A stretch of 15,011 nucleotides of DNA from Nannocystaceae bacterium (GTDB lineage: Bacteria; Myxococcota_A; Polyangia; Nannocystales; Nannocystaceae): the NCBI GenBank assembly GCA_016763875.1, contig JAESSZ010000575.1, forward strand, positions 1-15,011. The letters run 5' to 3'. The position numbers and the translations under genes are program-made. Below the pieces are notes generated by a model. The model saw only the letters and a program-made list of their open reading frames with translations. It was not told the origin of the DNA and made no database searches. Positions 1 through 8,559 of this stretch are shown piece by piece; the first letter of the stretch is position 1, and every line of letters begins with the position of its first letter.

Positions 1-3000
1 CAAATCGATGCGCGCTACACCCCTGCTATCCAGGCACTCACCGAGATCCTGGAGCGCAACAAAGACTGGAAACAGATCGCCGAACTCCGCGAGCGCGAGC
101 TGGCAGAGACGCGGGATCCGCCGACACGAGTGTTGGCGGCAATGCGTGCGGGGTCGCTGTACGAAGAGCGCCTCGAGGACGTCGCAAGCGCCGAGTGCTG
201 TTTCGCGCTTGCGCTGCGGGAGAACCCCAACGACCGTGCCGCTCGATCGGCGGTGGCGCGCGTTCGCGGTAAACTCCAGCGTTGGGCCGAGCTCGCCGCC
301 TCGCTCGATGCGGGCGCGCGCACCGATCCGCGCGACAACGAAGCTATCCCAGCCCTGATGCGCGCAGGTGAGATCTGGTCCGATCGCATGGCGGACCTGC
401 GAAAGGCGGTTGCCAGCTACGTCGGGGTTTTGGAACTAGAGCCGTCGCACTTGGGCGCACTGGTCGCTTTGGAGCCGCTGTACCGACAAGCGCGGGCTTG
501 GAAACAGCTGGCCGAGCTGTTCCTGCGTCAGTTCGAAGTCTTCGGGGACAACGCGGCCAAGGTCACGGCGTTGACCGAGCGGGCGCGACTTCTCGAACGA
601 GAGAAGATAGGCAGCACCGACGACATCATCGACTGCTACTCGTCGATCTTGTCGTTGCGCCCGGCTGACATGGGGGCACTTATGGGTCTCGAGCGTTACG
701 CGTTGCGTGGCCACGACCCGCAGGTGCTTGCGGCGGTAGACGCGAGGCTCGCTCTCAATGCTGAGGATGCTGAGTTGCGCGGTGCGTATTTGACGAGGCG
801 CGCAGAATCGCTGGAGGTGGCGGGCAATCCGGAGGCGCTCGGCATCTACCGGGAGGCGCTGGCGCAGGATCCCGAAAGTCGGGGGGCAATCCGCGGACTG
901 GCGAGGATCGCCGAGGTTCTGGGCGACGATGAGTCTCTGGCCGAAGCCGCGCGAGCCGAAGCCGCGATTGCACGCAATGCCAGCGAGGAGGCGGATGCGT
1001 GGGCCAAGAGCGGTCGCATCTACATGGAGCGGATCGGTGACCGAGTGGAGGCTGCCGTTGATCTCGAGCGAGCGCTCGAGCTCTGGCCCGACCACCTTGA
1101 AGCTGCAGGAGGCCTCTCGGAACTCCTCTCGGCCGCCAGCGACCACAACCGCCTCGCTGAATGTCTATCCAGAGCTGCTTCGGACGCACAAGAAGGTCAG
1201 CGGGTGGCGGCGCTATGGATGGAGGTTGCGAAGATCTACGCGCACGAAGTTCGCGACGCGACCAGAGCGATCGGTGCGCTGCGCAAGTTGCTGAAAGCGC
1301 AGCCAGAGAACCTCGATGCGATTGTGGAGCTGGCCGAACTGTATGTTGCAGACCGCCGTGTCGACGAGGCGATCGACCAACTGCAGCGAGCGCTGAAGTT
1401 GAAGCCGAAGGGCGAGATCCTGCACCGGACCCATGTCCTGCTCGCGATGGCGCACGAGTCAGAGGGAGAGATCGACGACGCTTTCTCTCACTACGCGCTT
1501 GCGTTGGACCTGCAACCGAACGACCCGGACACGCTCCATCGCGTCGTCAAACTTCAGGTGCAGCGCGGTATGCATGCCGCCGTTGTTGATACCGCCCAGC
1601 GGATCCTCGGGCTTGCACAGGACGAGGTCTCGCAGATTCAAGCGCTGTTGCTCGTGGCCAAGGCGCACACAGGAATGGATCGGCGGGAAGAAGCTATCGA
1701 TACGCTCGCCGAGGCCGTCGCGCTCGAAGGCCCCTCGGGCGGTTCGGCGGCCGAACTTTCGCGGCTCGCGACCGCGCCGCACCACTGGGAGCGCTACGTT
1801 GTGGCGCTTCGCGACTTCAAGGCGGAGCGGCAGCCAAAATCCCGAACGCTTGCTGCGCTGTACCAAGAGATTGCACGTGTGCAGCAAGAGCGGCTTGAGA
1901 ACCACGATGCGTCCTTGGCCACAGTGATCGAGGGGCTTGGGGCGTGCGAAGGTGACATCGCCCTGCGTTACATGCTTGCGCAGCGACTTCGCACCGCGCT
2001 TCGATACACGGAAGCCCTCGACCAACTCCAAACGATCATCGACGACGACGTTACGCGCGTGGATGCATGGCGCTTGTTGGTGCAGACCTACAAGGATATG
2101 GGCCTGGAGCGGGAACACGATCTGTCGCTCGCTGGACTTGCGGTCCTTGGTGAGGCGGACCATCGCGAACACGACTTGATTCGAGTGTGGCGGCCGTATA
2201 CGCGGGCAATTCCCGCGGGTGGGATCGCGCCCGGGAGTACGTTCGACCTTGTGGTTGCGCCCGAGCAACAGATGCCCGCGGTCAACCTGCTGGCCGCGAT
2301 CTGCGATGGGCTCGGAAAAGTGAGGCCGCCAGATCTCGCAGCATGGGGCGTGTCGTCGCGCGACAAAATCTCGCCGCGATCGGACCATCCCTTGCGTACG
2401 CTGGTCGAACGCATCGCGGCGATCACAGGGGTCATCGAATACGATCTGTACGTCCATCGTCACCCCGACCGCGCGGTCGGAGTGGAGAACACATCGCGCC
2501 CGTCGGTGCTGCTCCCCTTGTGGATCAGTGAGGCGTCATCGTCGGAGCAGGTTTTTCTGCTCACCGAGGCGTTTGTCCACATCGCGCGAGGCACGTATCC
2601 GATGCGGCTGTTCGATGCGCGCGAGCTTGAGATCGTGCTGGCCGCTGCGGTGCGATCGGTGGTGCCAGGGTTCGGGGAGCGGCTTGCACCGGTGGCGACT
2701 CTCGACGAGCGCCAGCGCCAGATCGTGCGCGGCATTCCTCGGCGCAAGCGCAAGGCCCTCGAACTCGCGGCGACCGACTACGCCCGAGCGCGAACGGTCG
2801 ATACCCGAACCTTGGTTGGCTGGATTGACCAGACCGCGCGACGGGTGGCCATGATCGCGACGGACGACCTGGTGGGGACCCTCGAAGCGCTGCGCCGCAG
2901 CGAAGAGCTTGGGAATACTCAGGGACTGGGATTTGTGCGCAGCTCACCGGTCGTCGGCGACCTTATGAAGGTCTGGACCTCGCGCGGTGCGATGCAGTTG

Positions 3001-3051
3001 CGACGCAAAGTTCGCCTCGTGCCATCGGCGGCCCCGGCCGGTACGCCCTGA
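1..3051 (+). CDS. Giant TPR-repeat protein, 5' end outside window
   Basis: The reading frame is open from base 1 to the TGA at 3049-3051 (1016 visible residues), so the true start lies upstream. The GTG at 130 is only an internal codon, because TPR-like sequence is already present before it. Residues 1 to about 720 are back-to-back degenerate tetratricopeptide-type helix pairs, rich in Ala, Leu, Glu and Arg, with recurring patterns such as A-x-x-x-Y-x-x-x-L-x-x-x-P-x. TPR arrays are protein-protein interaction scaffolds. From about residue 726 (LIRVWRPYTRAIP) the periodicity stops. A roughly 290-residue C-terminal domain follows that I do not recognise, ending in a basic stretch near MQLRRKVRLVP. 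There is no membrane segment in the visible part. The partner and process are unknown. The TPR call is secure from composition and periodicity, but I could not count the repeats exactly. Confidence 0.85.
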   Translation, partial: QIDARYTPAIQALTEILERNKDWKQIAELRERELAETRDPPTRVLAAMRAGSLYEERLEDVASAECCFALALRENPNDRAARSAVARVRGKLQRWAELAASLDAGARTDPRDNEAIPALMRAGEIWSDRMADLRKAVASYVGVLELEPSHLGALVALEPLYRQARAWKQLAELFLRQFEVFGDNAAKVTALTERARLLEREKIGSTDDIIDCYSSILSLRPADMGALMGLERYALRGHDPQVLAAVDARLALNAEDAELRGAYLTRRAESLEVAGNPEALGIYREALAQDPESRGAIRGLARIAEVLGDDESLAEAARAEAAIARNASEEADAWAKSGRIYMERIGDRVEAAVDLERALELWPDHLEAAGGLSELLSAASDHNRLAECLSRAASDAQEGQRVAALWMEVAKIYAHEVRDATRAIGALRKLLKAQPENLDAIVELAELYVADRRVDEAIDQLQRALKLKPKGEILHRTHVLLAMAHESEGEIDDAFSHYALALDLQPNDPDTLHRVVKLQVQRGMHAAVVDTAQRILGLAQDEVSQIQALLLVAKAHTGMDRREEAIDTLAEAVALEGPSGGSAAELSRLATAPHHWERYVVALRDFKAERQPKSRTLAALYQEIARVQQERLENHDASLATVIEGLGACEGDIALRYMLAQRLRTALRYTEALDQLQTIIDDDVTRVDAWRLLVQTYKDMGLEREHDLSLAGLAVLGEADHREHDLIRVWRPYTRAIPAGGIAPGSTFDLVVAPEQQMPAVNLLAAICDGLGKVRPPDLAAWGVSSRDKISPRSDHPLRTLVERIAAITGVIEYDLYVHRHPDRAVGVENTSRPSVLLPLWISEASSSEQVFLLTEAFVHIARGTYPMRLFDARELEIVLAAAVRSVVPGFGERLAPVATLDERQRQIVRGIPRRKRKALELAATDYARARTVDTRTLVGWIDQTARRVAMIATDDLVGTLEALRRSEELGNTQGLGFVRSSPVVGDLMKVWTSRGAMQLRRKVRLVPSAAPAGTP

Positions 3052-3197
3052 CCCGGGCGAAAACGAGAGGTCCGGGGTTTCGCGCGGCACCTGCGAGGCG
3101 AGTTACGTCTTGTACCTCTGTCATTGCGATCTAGGGGTGCGCGGGCGTCAACAAGGGCGTGGGAACCACGCATGGGTCTGTGACAACGTAGGGAGGG
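3052..3197 (+). promoter_or_regulatory. Leader region of the lysozyme gene with small hairpin
   Basis: This 146-base gap lies between the TPR gene and the lysozyme gene. It holds a perfect inverted repeat GCGTGG-GAA-CCACGC at 3157-3171, about 33 bases before the chosen start codon. A loose sigma-70-like pair, TTGTAC (3110-3115) and TAGGGG (3132-3137), is spaced 16 bases apart, but the -10 match is poor. Just after the TPR stop there is a short GCGAAA/TTTCGC pairing without a clean T tract, so a terminator there is not convincing. The gap suggests the lysozyme has its own promoter. Only the hairpin is seen directly. Confidence 0.25.
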
Positions 3198-3206
3198 GTG
3201 GATGTG
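3191..3206 (+). promoter_or_regulatory. Ribosome binding site that decides the lysozyme start
   Basis: GGGAGGGG at 3191-3198 is a strong Shine-Dalgarno match (GGAGG at 3192-3196). Two in-frame GTG codons follow, at 3198 and 3204. The first overlaps the purine run, whereas the second sits 7 bases beyond GGAGG, the normal spacing. GTG 3204 is therefore the better start. An in-frame TAG at 3189-3191 excludes anything further upstream. Confidence 0.6.
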
Positions 3207-4679
3207 ATCACAGCAAGTCTAATCTTCGCGGCCAATCTGCTTGCACCTGGCGACCACGGCGCCGTGATGGGGGATGGCCTGCGACTGCAGCCCAATATCC
3301 CGGAGCCCGTCGCGGCGTTGAACAACGTCTGTCCCGGACAAGAAACGCTGCACGGCATCGACGTTTCCTACTACCAAGGGACCATCGACTGGAACACTGT
3401 CGCGAACGAGGTCGACTTCGCGCTGATTCGCGTCTCGCACAGCACGCAGATCTTCGACACGCAGTTCGACGCGAACTGGGCCAACGCGCATGCGGCCGGC
3501 GTTCCTGTGGGCGTGTACCAGTACTTCGAGCCCGACGAGGACCCGATAGCGCAGGCCGACCTGTTGCTTGAGCACATGGGACCGTTGATGCCGGGCGACC
3601 TACCGCCGGTCATTGACGTCGAGAGCACCGGAGGGCAAAGCGGGCCTCAAATTGCCATGGCGGTGCAGGCTTGGGTCGAGCACGTCGAAGCGGCGCTTGG
3701 CGTGCGGCCGATCATCTACACCGGCCCTTACTTTTGGCAGGACAATGTCGGTTCGGATTCGTTCGGGGACTACCCGCTGTGGATCGCTCACTACGAAACC
3801 GACTGTCCGCTAACGCCGACCCCCTGGCCCGTGTGGGACTTCCACCAGTACAGCGGCTCGGGCAGCACGGTAGGCATCACGGGTGACGTCGACCAAAACA
3901 CGTTCAACGGTTCGCTCGACGACTTGCTCGCGCTTGGCACCGACGAAGTGCAGATCTGCGGGACGATAGCGGCCGACGGCGGTCAGATCGACAACGGCGA
4001 CGACTGCTATCGACTCTACGGCAACTCGATGTTCTGGCGCGACGAGGCGGTCGGGCAGGGCGGCTCGCACGTGTGGACCAACGCCACCGACAACGCCGAT
4101 CCAAGTAACTACGCCATATGGCGATTGTGGTTCGAAGAGACCGCGGCCTATGAACTCGAGGTCTACATCGAGGGCGGTTACGGCGAGTCAACGCAAGCCA
4201 CCTACGAGATCGTGCACAGCGATGGCACGACCGAAGTTGAGATCGATCAATCCAGCGCGAGCGGATGGGTCTCGCTCGGAACGTTCGACTTCGACTCACA
4301 ATCGGAGTTCCGAGTGGGTCTCGACGACAACACAGGCGAGCCGAACGAGGCCGAACTCGCGATCGTATTCGATGCGTTACGGGTGACCCGGATCGGTGGT
4401 GAAGGCGAGAGTTCGGGGGACGGCACAGGAGGTCCGGTCGACGCCGACGGCGACTCCGACGAGGGCGCGGGGGAAGGTGATGGCGGCGACACCGAGGGCG
4501 CACCGCAGCCTGGCGGCACGGGAGACGACGCAACGGGGACCGATGGCTACGACCCCGCTCTCCCGGCCGGTGCGGGCGGAGACGATGACGGCTGCGGTTG
4601 CCGAACCAACCGTGCGCCACCCTCAGGAATGTTGCTGTTGCTCCTCGGCATGCTGTGGCGCCGACGTCGTTCTGCCTAG
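3204..4679 (+). CDS. Secreted GH25 lysozyme with golvesin-like domain and MYXO-CTERM-like tail
   Basis: This 491-residue protein has four parts. Residues about 48-245 are a glycoside hydrolase family 25 (Chalaropsis-type muramidase) domain. GIDVSYYQG carries the first conserved Asp (D53), and PPVIDVEST carries the D-x-E pair (D138, E140). IIYTGPYFW and WDFHQYSGSG are further family signatures. These enzymes cleave the MurNAc-GlcNAc bond of peptidoglycan. Residues about 260-398 match the golvesin/Xly accessory-domain pattern (YELEVYIEGG, ATYEIVHSDGTTEVEID, GWVSLGTFDF, FDALRVTRI). Residues about 399-462 are a Gly/Asp/Glu linker. The end, DDGCGCRT, a short hydrophobic stretch and RRRRSA, has the layout of a MYXO-CTERM sorting tail. 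The N-terminus (ITASLIFAANLLA) is hydrophobic but lacks the usual basic n-region, so the signal peptide is weak. Likely roles are predatory lysis or self-wall remodelling (inference). The stop overlaps that of the convergent gene. Confidence 0.9.
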   Translation: MITASLIFAANLLAPGDHGAVMGDGLRLQPNIPEPVAALNNVCPGQETLHGIDVSYYQGTIDWNTVANEVDFALIRVSHSTQIFDTQFDANWANAHAAGVPVGVYQYFEPDEDPIAQADLLLEHMGPLMPGDLPPVIDVESTGGQSGPQIAMAVQAWVEHVEAALGVRPIIYTGPYFWQDNVGSDSFGDYPLWIAHYETDCPLTPTPWPVWDFHQYSGSGSTVGITGDVDQNTFNGSLDDLLALGTDEVQICGTIAADGGQIDNGDDCYRLYGNSMFWRDEAVGQGGSHVWTNATDNADPSNYAIWRLWFEETAAYELEVYIEGGYGESTQATYEIVHSDGTTEVEIDQSSASGWVSLGTFDFDSQSEFRVGLDDNTGEPNEAELAIVFDALRVTRIGGEGESSGDGTGGPVDADGDSDEGAGEGDGGDTEGAPQPGGTGDDATGTDGYDPALPAGAGGDDDGCGCRTNRAPPSGMLLLLLGMLWRRRRSA

Positions 4680-5668
4680 AGAAGGACAGGCACTTCGGCG
4701 GGAGGGTTGTCCGTCAGAATCTCGAACGCCGCGCGATGTTCGGTTGTCAACTCAAGTGGTTGGTGTCCCTCGCGCAGCAAGGTCAACTCGCAACGGGCGA
4801 GCTTGGAGTTGAGGCATGTTTTGCTCCCACCCGGTGGGTTCCGATACGTGAGACCCGCGAACGCCTCGGGGGGGGCGGACATTCGGACCTTGAGATCCAC
4901 GTCCCCACGCTGCGAGTGCAGGTTCCAGTTGAACCCATCGATCGTCCCGCGGGCCCGTAGTCCGTGGCCGATCGTGTTGAGTCGGATTTCTGCATCCGGC
5001 AGACGGAGCACCGCGAGAGTTATTGGGGGTGTCCACAGCGGACCAATCTTCAGGCGGGCGGTCGCGCATTCGAGGAAGACGTCCGGCGCGTTGTCAAAAC
5101 CCGCGACCTGCCCCCACGCGTAGAAGTCGGTGTGTTTGCTCCCCCAGTTGTGGTTCTGGCTGCCGAGCCAACCGTCGATGTCCCAGCGCTCGCCGTCCAC
5201 CACCAGCGCGCCGCTAAATCGCACGTTGGGTTGCGGGGTGACGGCTTTGGCCTTGGGCAGCCACGTGGTGTATCGGGCCTGGGGCAGCAGCAGCAGCGGG
5301 CTATCGGTGCCGTCGTAGTGCAGGTCCCACGCAATTGTCGAGGTCCCCTGACGAGCCTCGCCGGTCAGTTCTCGCGCGGAGAGCTTTGCATCCCCGACCC
5401 GAACGTCCGTGATGCTGTCGGAGAAACTGCACTCGGCGATCGGTCGTTCGCTCCTCGTGGCGAGCACTCGCTGCGCCTCGCGATCAAATGCGATCGCCCA
5501 CAGTTCACCAACAGCGTCCTGGGGCCGGTCCTTGGGCGAGAAGATCGTGTAGCGAATCCAAAAGGCTCGCGGGGCGCTCGGGTGATTGGCGCGAAGAAAC
5601 CAACTCTCGTAGTGGCCTCCTCGCTCTCCGCGGTAGCGGACGGTGTTCCAAGGGTCGCAGGCCGCCAT
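4676..5668 (-). CDS. Probable lipocalin-like (CrtC/AttH-type) protein of unknown function
   Basis: This is a 330-residue protein from ATG 5668. It has no signal peptide or membrane segment, so it is probably cytoplasmic. It is rich in beta-type sequence. The most striking motif is GWLGSQNHNWGSKHTDFYAW at residues 166-185. An H-N/S-W-G followed by an aromatic-Trp pattern recalls the double-lipocalin superfamily that includes CrtC hydratase, AttH and tocopherol-cyclase-like proteins. The N-terminal ESWFLRANHP and FWIRYTIFSP segments also look like conserved strands. Those families bind or convert hydrophobic molecules; no reaction can be assigned here. The frame stays open to an ATG at 5701 (341 residues) and further to 5899, but those starts run into the divergent peptidase gene. 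No clear ribosome binding site precedes either ATG. I am sure it is a gene and only moderately sure of the family. Confidence 0.75.
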   Translation of the reverse strand: MAACDPWNTVRYRGERGGHYESWFLRANHPSAPRAFWIRYTIFSPKDRPQDAVGELWAIAFDREAQRVLATRSERPIAECSFSDSITDVRVGDAKLSARELTGEARQGTSTIAWDLHYDGTDSPLLLLPQARYTTWLPKAKAVTPQPNVRFSGALVVDGERWDIDGWLGSQNHNWGSKHTDFYAWGQVAGFDNAPDVFLECATARLKIGPLWTPPITLAVLRLPDAEIRLNTIGHGLRARGTIDGFNWNLHSQRGDVDLKVRMSAPPEAFAGLTYRNPPGGSKTCLNSKLARCELTLLREGHQPLELTTEHRAAFEILTDNPPAEVPVLL

Positions 5669-5699
5669 AGCGTGACAAGTGTCGTGTATGGTTCGCCGC

Positions 5700-7724
5700 A
5701 TGCGCAAGCTCGTGACGATTGCCGTGACCTCGATCTTCTTCGGCTGCGCGACCCCAGGCGGGACCCTCAATGCACATGCTGCCGCACCGCGCGCGAAGAC
5801 CAAGTCGTCCAAGCCGCGCACCGATCGTTTGACCGCGGAGATCATCGCTGACCTCGCGTCCGTGAGTTCTGCGGTGGTCTCGCCGAACGGCAAGAGCATC
5901 GCTTACACCGTTCGGACGCCGCCGGAGGCGATCGAGGGACCCCACGGTGCCCGCACTATTATTTGGGTGACGCCCAGCAAGGGTGGAACGCCTCGCCGTT
6001 TCAGCGCTGCCGGGGTGAGCTCGCGGCATCCGCGTTGGTCTGACGACGGCAAGACGCTGGCATTTCTGTCGAAACGGTCAGGCGATGCGGCGACACAAAT
6101 CTATCTCGTGCCCTCGGATGGTGGCGAGGCCCGGGTGCTGACGTCCTCGGAGACGGGGATCGCGACGTTCGAGTGGTCGCCGTCCGGCAAGGAAATAGCC
6201 TACGTCACAGCCGCCAAGCCAACCGCCGCCGAAGAAAAGTCCGCCGAAACGGGCTTCGATCCGCAGTTCGGCGACGTCCACGGGACGCAAAGGGTGTTGC
6301 TTGCGGTCGACGTGAAGTCTGGCGTGTCCCGAGACGTGCTGGTCGGAAAGCAGCATGTGGGTGCCTTTGCGTGGTCGCCTTCCGGAGACCGCCTCGTGGT
6401 GCGTCTCAGCGATCGTGCCGATATCGACGCGACGATGATGTACAGCCGCCTGTACACCGTGGCCGCGACGGGCGGGGCCACGAAAGCCCTGACGGACACC
6501 GAGGGCAAACTCGGTGCGATGGCGTGGTCGCCCGACGGCAAGACGATCGCGTTCCTCGGAGCCGCGGATATCCACGACCCGACCGCGGGCGTGTTGTTTG
6601 TTGTGCCCGCGCAAGGTGGCACCAAGAAAGCACTCACTGCGGACTACGAAGGCACCGGGCAGTGGCTGCGGTGGCTGGACAGTAAGAGCATCGCGATGCT
6701 CGCCAACGAAGGCACTGCGACGCCTGTGCATCGCGTTGGTGTTGATGGTTCGATGAAGTCGTTGGCCAAGCCGCGGGGAATCTGCCGTCGGATCGACATC
6801 TCGACGGACGGTAAAACGTTGGTCGCAGCCTGTGAGGCGTGGGACCACCCCGGCGAGCTGTTTGTGGGCTCAGTGCGGTCGGGCAAGTTGACGCAGATTA
6901 CGCAGACAAGCGAAGCGCTCGACGGTGTGAAGCTCGGCGCCCGCGAGATCGTGCGGTGGAACGCGGAGGACGGTCTGGAGATTGAAGGTGTACTGACCAA
7001 GCCGGTCGACTACGCCGCGGGCAAGCGCTACCCGTTGGCCATCCTGGTGCACGGTGGACCCGAAGGTGTTTCGCTCAACGGATGGAACACGCGCGGGACC
7101 TACCCCGTGCAGTTGTTCGCCGCCAACGGCTATGTCGTGCTCGAGCCCAACTACCGCGGGAGCCAGGGGCGCGGGGTCGCTTTCGGCAAGGCCGACCAGA
7201 AAGACCTTGGCGGCAAAGAGTTCACCGATGTCCTCGCAGGGATCGACAAACTCGCGGCCGATGGCTTGGTGGACCCGGACCGCGTTGGCATGGGCGGCTG
7301 GAGTTACGGCGGCTACTTCTCTGGGTTGGCCGCGACCAAACACACCGCGCGGTTCAAGGCGGCAATGGTTGGGGCCGCGATAACGAACTGGGTCTCGTTC
7401 ACGGGCACGACGGAAATCGAGCACGAGAACTCGTTGGTCCACTGGGACCTATGGCCGTACGATCACTACGCGTTGGTCTGGGATCGCTCACCGATGGCGC
7501 ACGCCCAAGGCTCGAAGACCGCGACGATGATCGTTCATGGTTCCAAAGACACACGCGTGCCGCCGGGCCAAGCCTACGAGTTGTACCGTGCGCTTCGGCA
7601 TTCAGGCACCAGTGCGCAACTGGTGATGTACCCGCGTGAAGGCCACGGCTTGGGCGAACGAGCCCACCAGATCGACTTCGCAACGCGGTTCGTCGAATGG
7701 TTCGATACGCACGTCAAAGGGTGA
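5700..7724 (+). CDS. S9 family prolyl-oligopeptidase-type serine peptidase, lipoprotein
   Basis: This is a 674-residue protein from ATG 5700. MRKLVTIAVTSIFFGC is a lipoprotein signal with Cys16 in a slightly unusual FFGC lipobox, which suggests a membrane-anchored periplasmic or surface enzyme. Residues about 43-400 are TolB/PD40-like propeller blades (WSPSGKEIAYV, WSPSGDRLVV, WSPDGKTIAFLG). The C-terminal alpha/beta-hydrolase domain carries the catalytic triad: Ser535 in GGWSYGGY, Asp617 in HGSKDTRVP and His649 in REGHGLGE. The HGGPEG oxyanion segment lies before it. The family cleaves oligopeptides or acylated and dipeptidyl N-termini; the substrate here is unknown. Other in-frame starts are ATG 5688 and GTG 5679, and none has a good ribosome binding site. 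A TATGGT at 5687-5692 could be a -10 giving a leaderless message, but no -35 is visible. It converges on the M48 gene with a 43-base gap and no clear terminator. Confidence 0.93.
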   Translation: MRKLVTIAVTSIFFGCATPGGTLNAHAAAPRAKTKSSKPRTDRLTAEIIADLASVSSAVVSPNGKSIAYTVRTPPEAIEGPHGARTIIWVTPSKGGTPRRFSAAGVSSRHPRWSDDGKTLAFLSKRSGDAATQIYLVPSDGGEARVLTSSETGIATFEWSPSGKEIAYVTAAKPTAAEEKSAETGFDPQFGDVHGTQRVLLAVDVKSGVSRDVLVGKQHVGAFAWSPSGDRLVVRLSDRADIDATMMYSRLYTVAATGGATKALTDTEGKLGAMAWSPDGKTIAFLGAADIHDPTAGVLFVVPAQGGTKKALTADYEGTGQWLRWLDSKSIAMLANEGTATPVHRVGVDGSMKSLAKPRGICRRIDISTDGKTLVAACEAWDHPGELFVGSVRSGKLTQITQTSEALDGVKLGAREIVRWNAEDGLEIEGVLTKPVDYAAGKRYPLAILVHGGPEGVSLNGWNTRGTYPVQLFAANGYVVLEPNYRGSQGRGVAFGKADQKDLGGKEFTDVLAGIDKLAADGLVDPDRVGMGGWSYGGYFSGLAATKHTARFKAAMVGAAITNWVSFTGTTEIEHENSLVHWDLWPYDHYALVWDRSPMAHAQGSKTATMIVHGSKDTRVPPGQAYELYRALRHSGTSAQLVMYPREGHGLGERAHQIDFATRFVEWFDTHVKG

Positions 7725-7767
7725 CCGCGTCTGGCCCTTGCAACCGCCCGGTCCCGTGTGCGCGTCG

Positions 7768-8559
7768 TTAGCCGCCGATAGCGATGGGCTCGGCGTTGCC
7801 GGTGGTCTCGCACATGGCCTTGAGCGCGGTCCACTCTTCTTCCGTGAGTGCGGGCTCGCCGTCTTGCATGTGCTCTTGGAGGCGATCGGTTCGCTTTGCC
7901 CCCGTGGGGTGCGTTGACACGAACTCCAGTGCGCCCGGGATGGTCGTACTTTGCTGTTCGAGCGTCTCGAAGAACGAGACGAGACCTCGCGAGTTTAGGC
8001 CCGCGCCATTGAGCATGGCGACCCCGACCCGGTCGGCTTCAAGCTCGTCGCCGCGACTGTGGGCGGAGGTGAGGAGCGTTTTTGCAACGCCCGCCGAGTC
8101 CGAATCGCTGCCGGGCACGATGAAACCGAAGATCCCGTAACCCAACGCCTCCAACATCCCTTCGGCTGGGTGGTGTTCCACGACATGGCCCATTTCATGG
8201 GCCAAGACCCCGGCGACCTCATCGGCCGACTGCGCGTTGTCGAAGATCGCGCGGAACAACACAACGTAGCCGCCAGGCGCGGCAAAGGCATTGAGGACGT
8301 CGGCGTCTGCGACGTAGATCTTGAACTCGGCCTCCGTGCCTGCGGCTCGAGCGAGTTTTGTGGCGAGCTTTTCAAGGGTGGCCCGCCCTTCTTTGCCCGT
8401 GCATAGCGGCGCCTCCGCTGCGGTGGAGGTGATCATTTGTGCGCCGATCGGTTCCTGCACGGAATCGGGTACGAAAGGGGCGGCGAACACCGACAGTAGG
8501 GGAAACGAGACGAAACCGACCAAGAGCAGGACCGCCAGAGTCGTCCCGATCCGCGCCAT
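7768..8559 (-). CDS. M48 family zinc metallopeptidase, membrane-anchored
   Basis: This is a 263-residue protein from ATG 8559. Residues 4-28 (IGTTLAVLLLVGFVSF and on) form one N-terminal transmembrane or uncleaved signal segment behind a basic start. The catalytic HEMGH motif is at 121-125. The third zinc ligand is probably the first Glu of ELEADR at 172-176, and the typical late motif STHPTGAKRTDRL follows. This is the Ste24/BepA/LoiP-type layout. Such peptidases degrade misfolded envelope proteins, and the domain should face the periplasm. The ORF extends to 8676, but that start would lie inside a terminator hairpin. GTG 8586 directly abuts a perfect GAGGAGG with no spacing, whereas ATG 8559 follows TAGGA with about 6 bases, so 8559 is preferred. 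It is the next gene after the M50 protease on the same strand, but a terminator separates them. Confidence 0.9.
   Translation of the reverse strand: MARIGTTLAVLLLVGFVSFPLLSVFAAPFVPDSVQEPIGAQMITSTAAEAPLCTGKEGRATLEKLATKLARAAGTEAEFKIYVADADVLNAFAAPGGYVVLFRAIFDNAQSADEVAGVLAHEMGHVVEHHPAEGMLEALGYGIFGFIVPGSDSDSAGVAKTLLTSAHSRGDELEADRVGVAMLNGAGLNSRGLVSFFETLEQQSTTIPGALEFVSTHPTGAKRTDRLQEHMQDGEPALTEEEWTALKAMCETTGNAEPIAIGG

Noticed and set aside
1459..2463. A 334-codon minus-strand frame inside the TPR gene
   Set aside because: It is an antisense shadow of the TPR coding frame with an amino-acid mix rich in Arg, His and Pro and no motif.
130..3051. The TPR protein starting at GTG 130
   Set aside because: The frame is open with the same TPR-like character back to base 1, so the gene begins upstream of the window.
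3052..3090. A terminator after the TPR gene
   Set aside because: The available pairings (CCCGG/CCGGG and GCGAAA/TTTCGC) are short, mutually exclusive and lack a T-rich tract.
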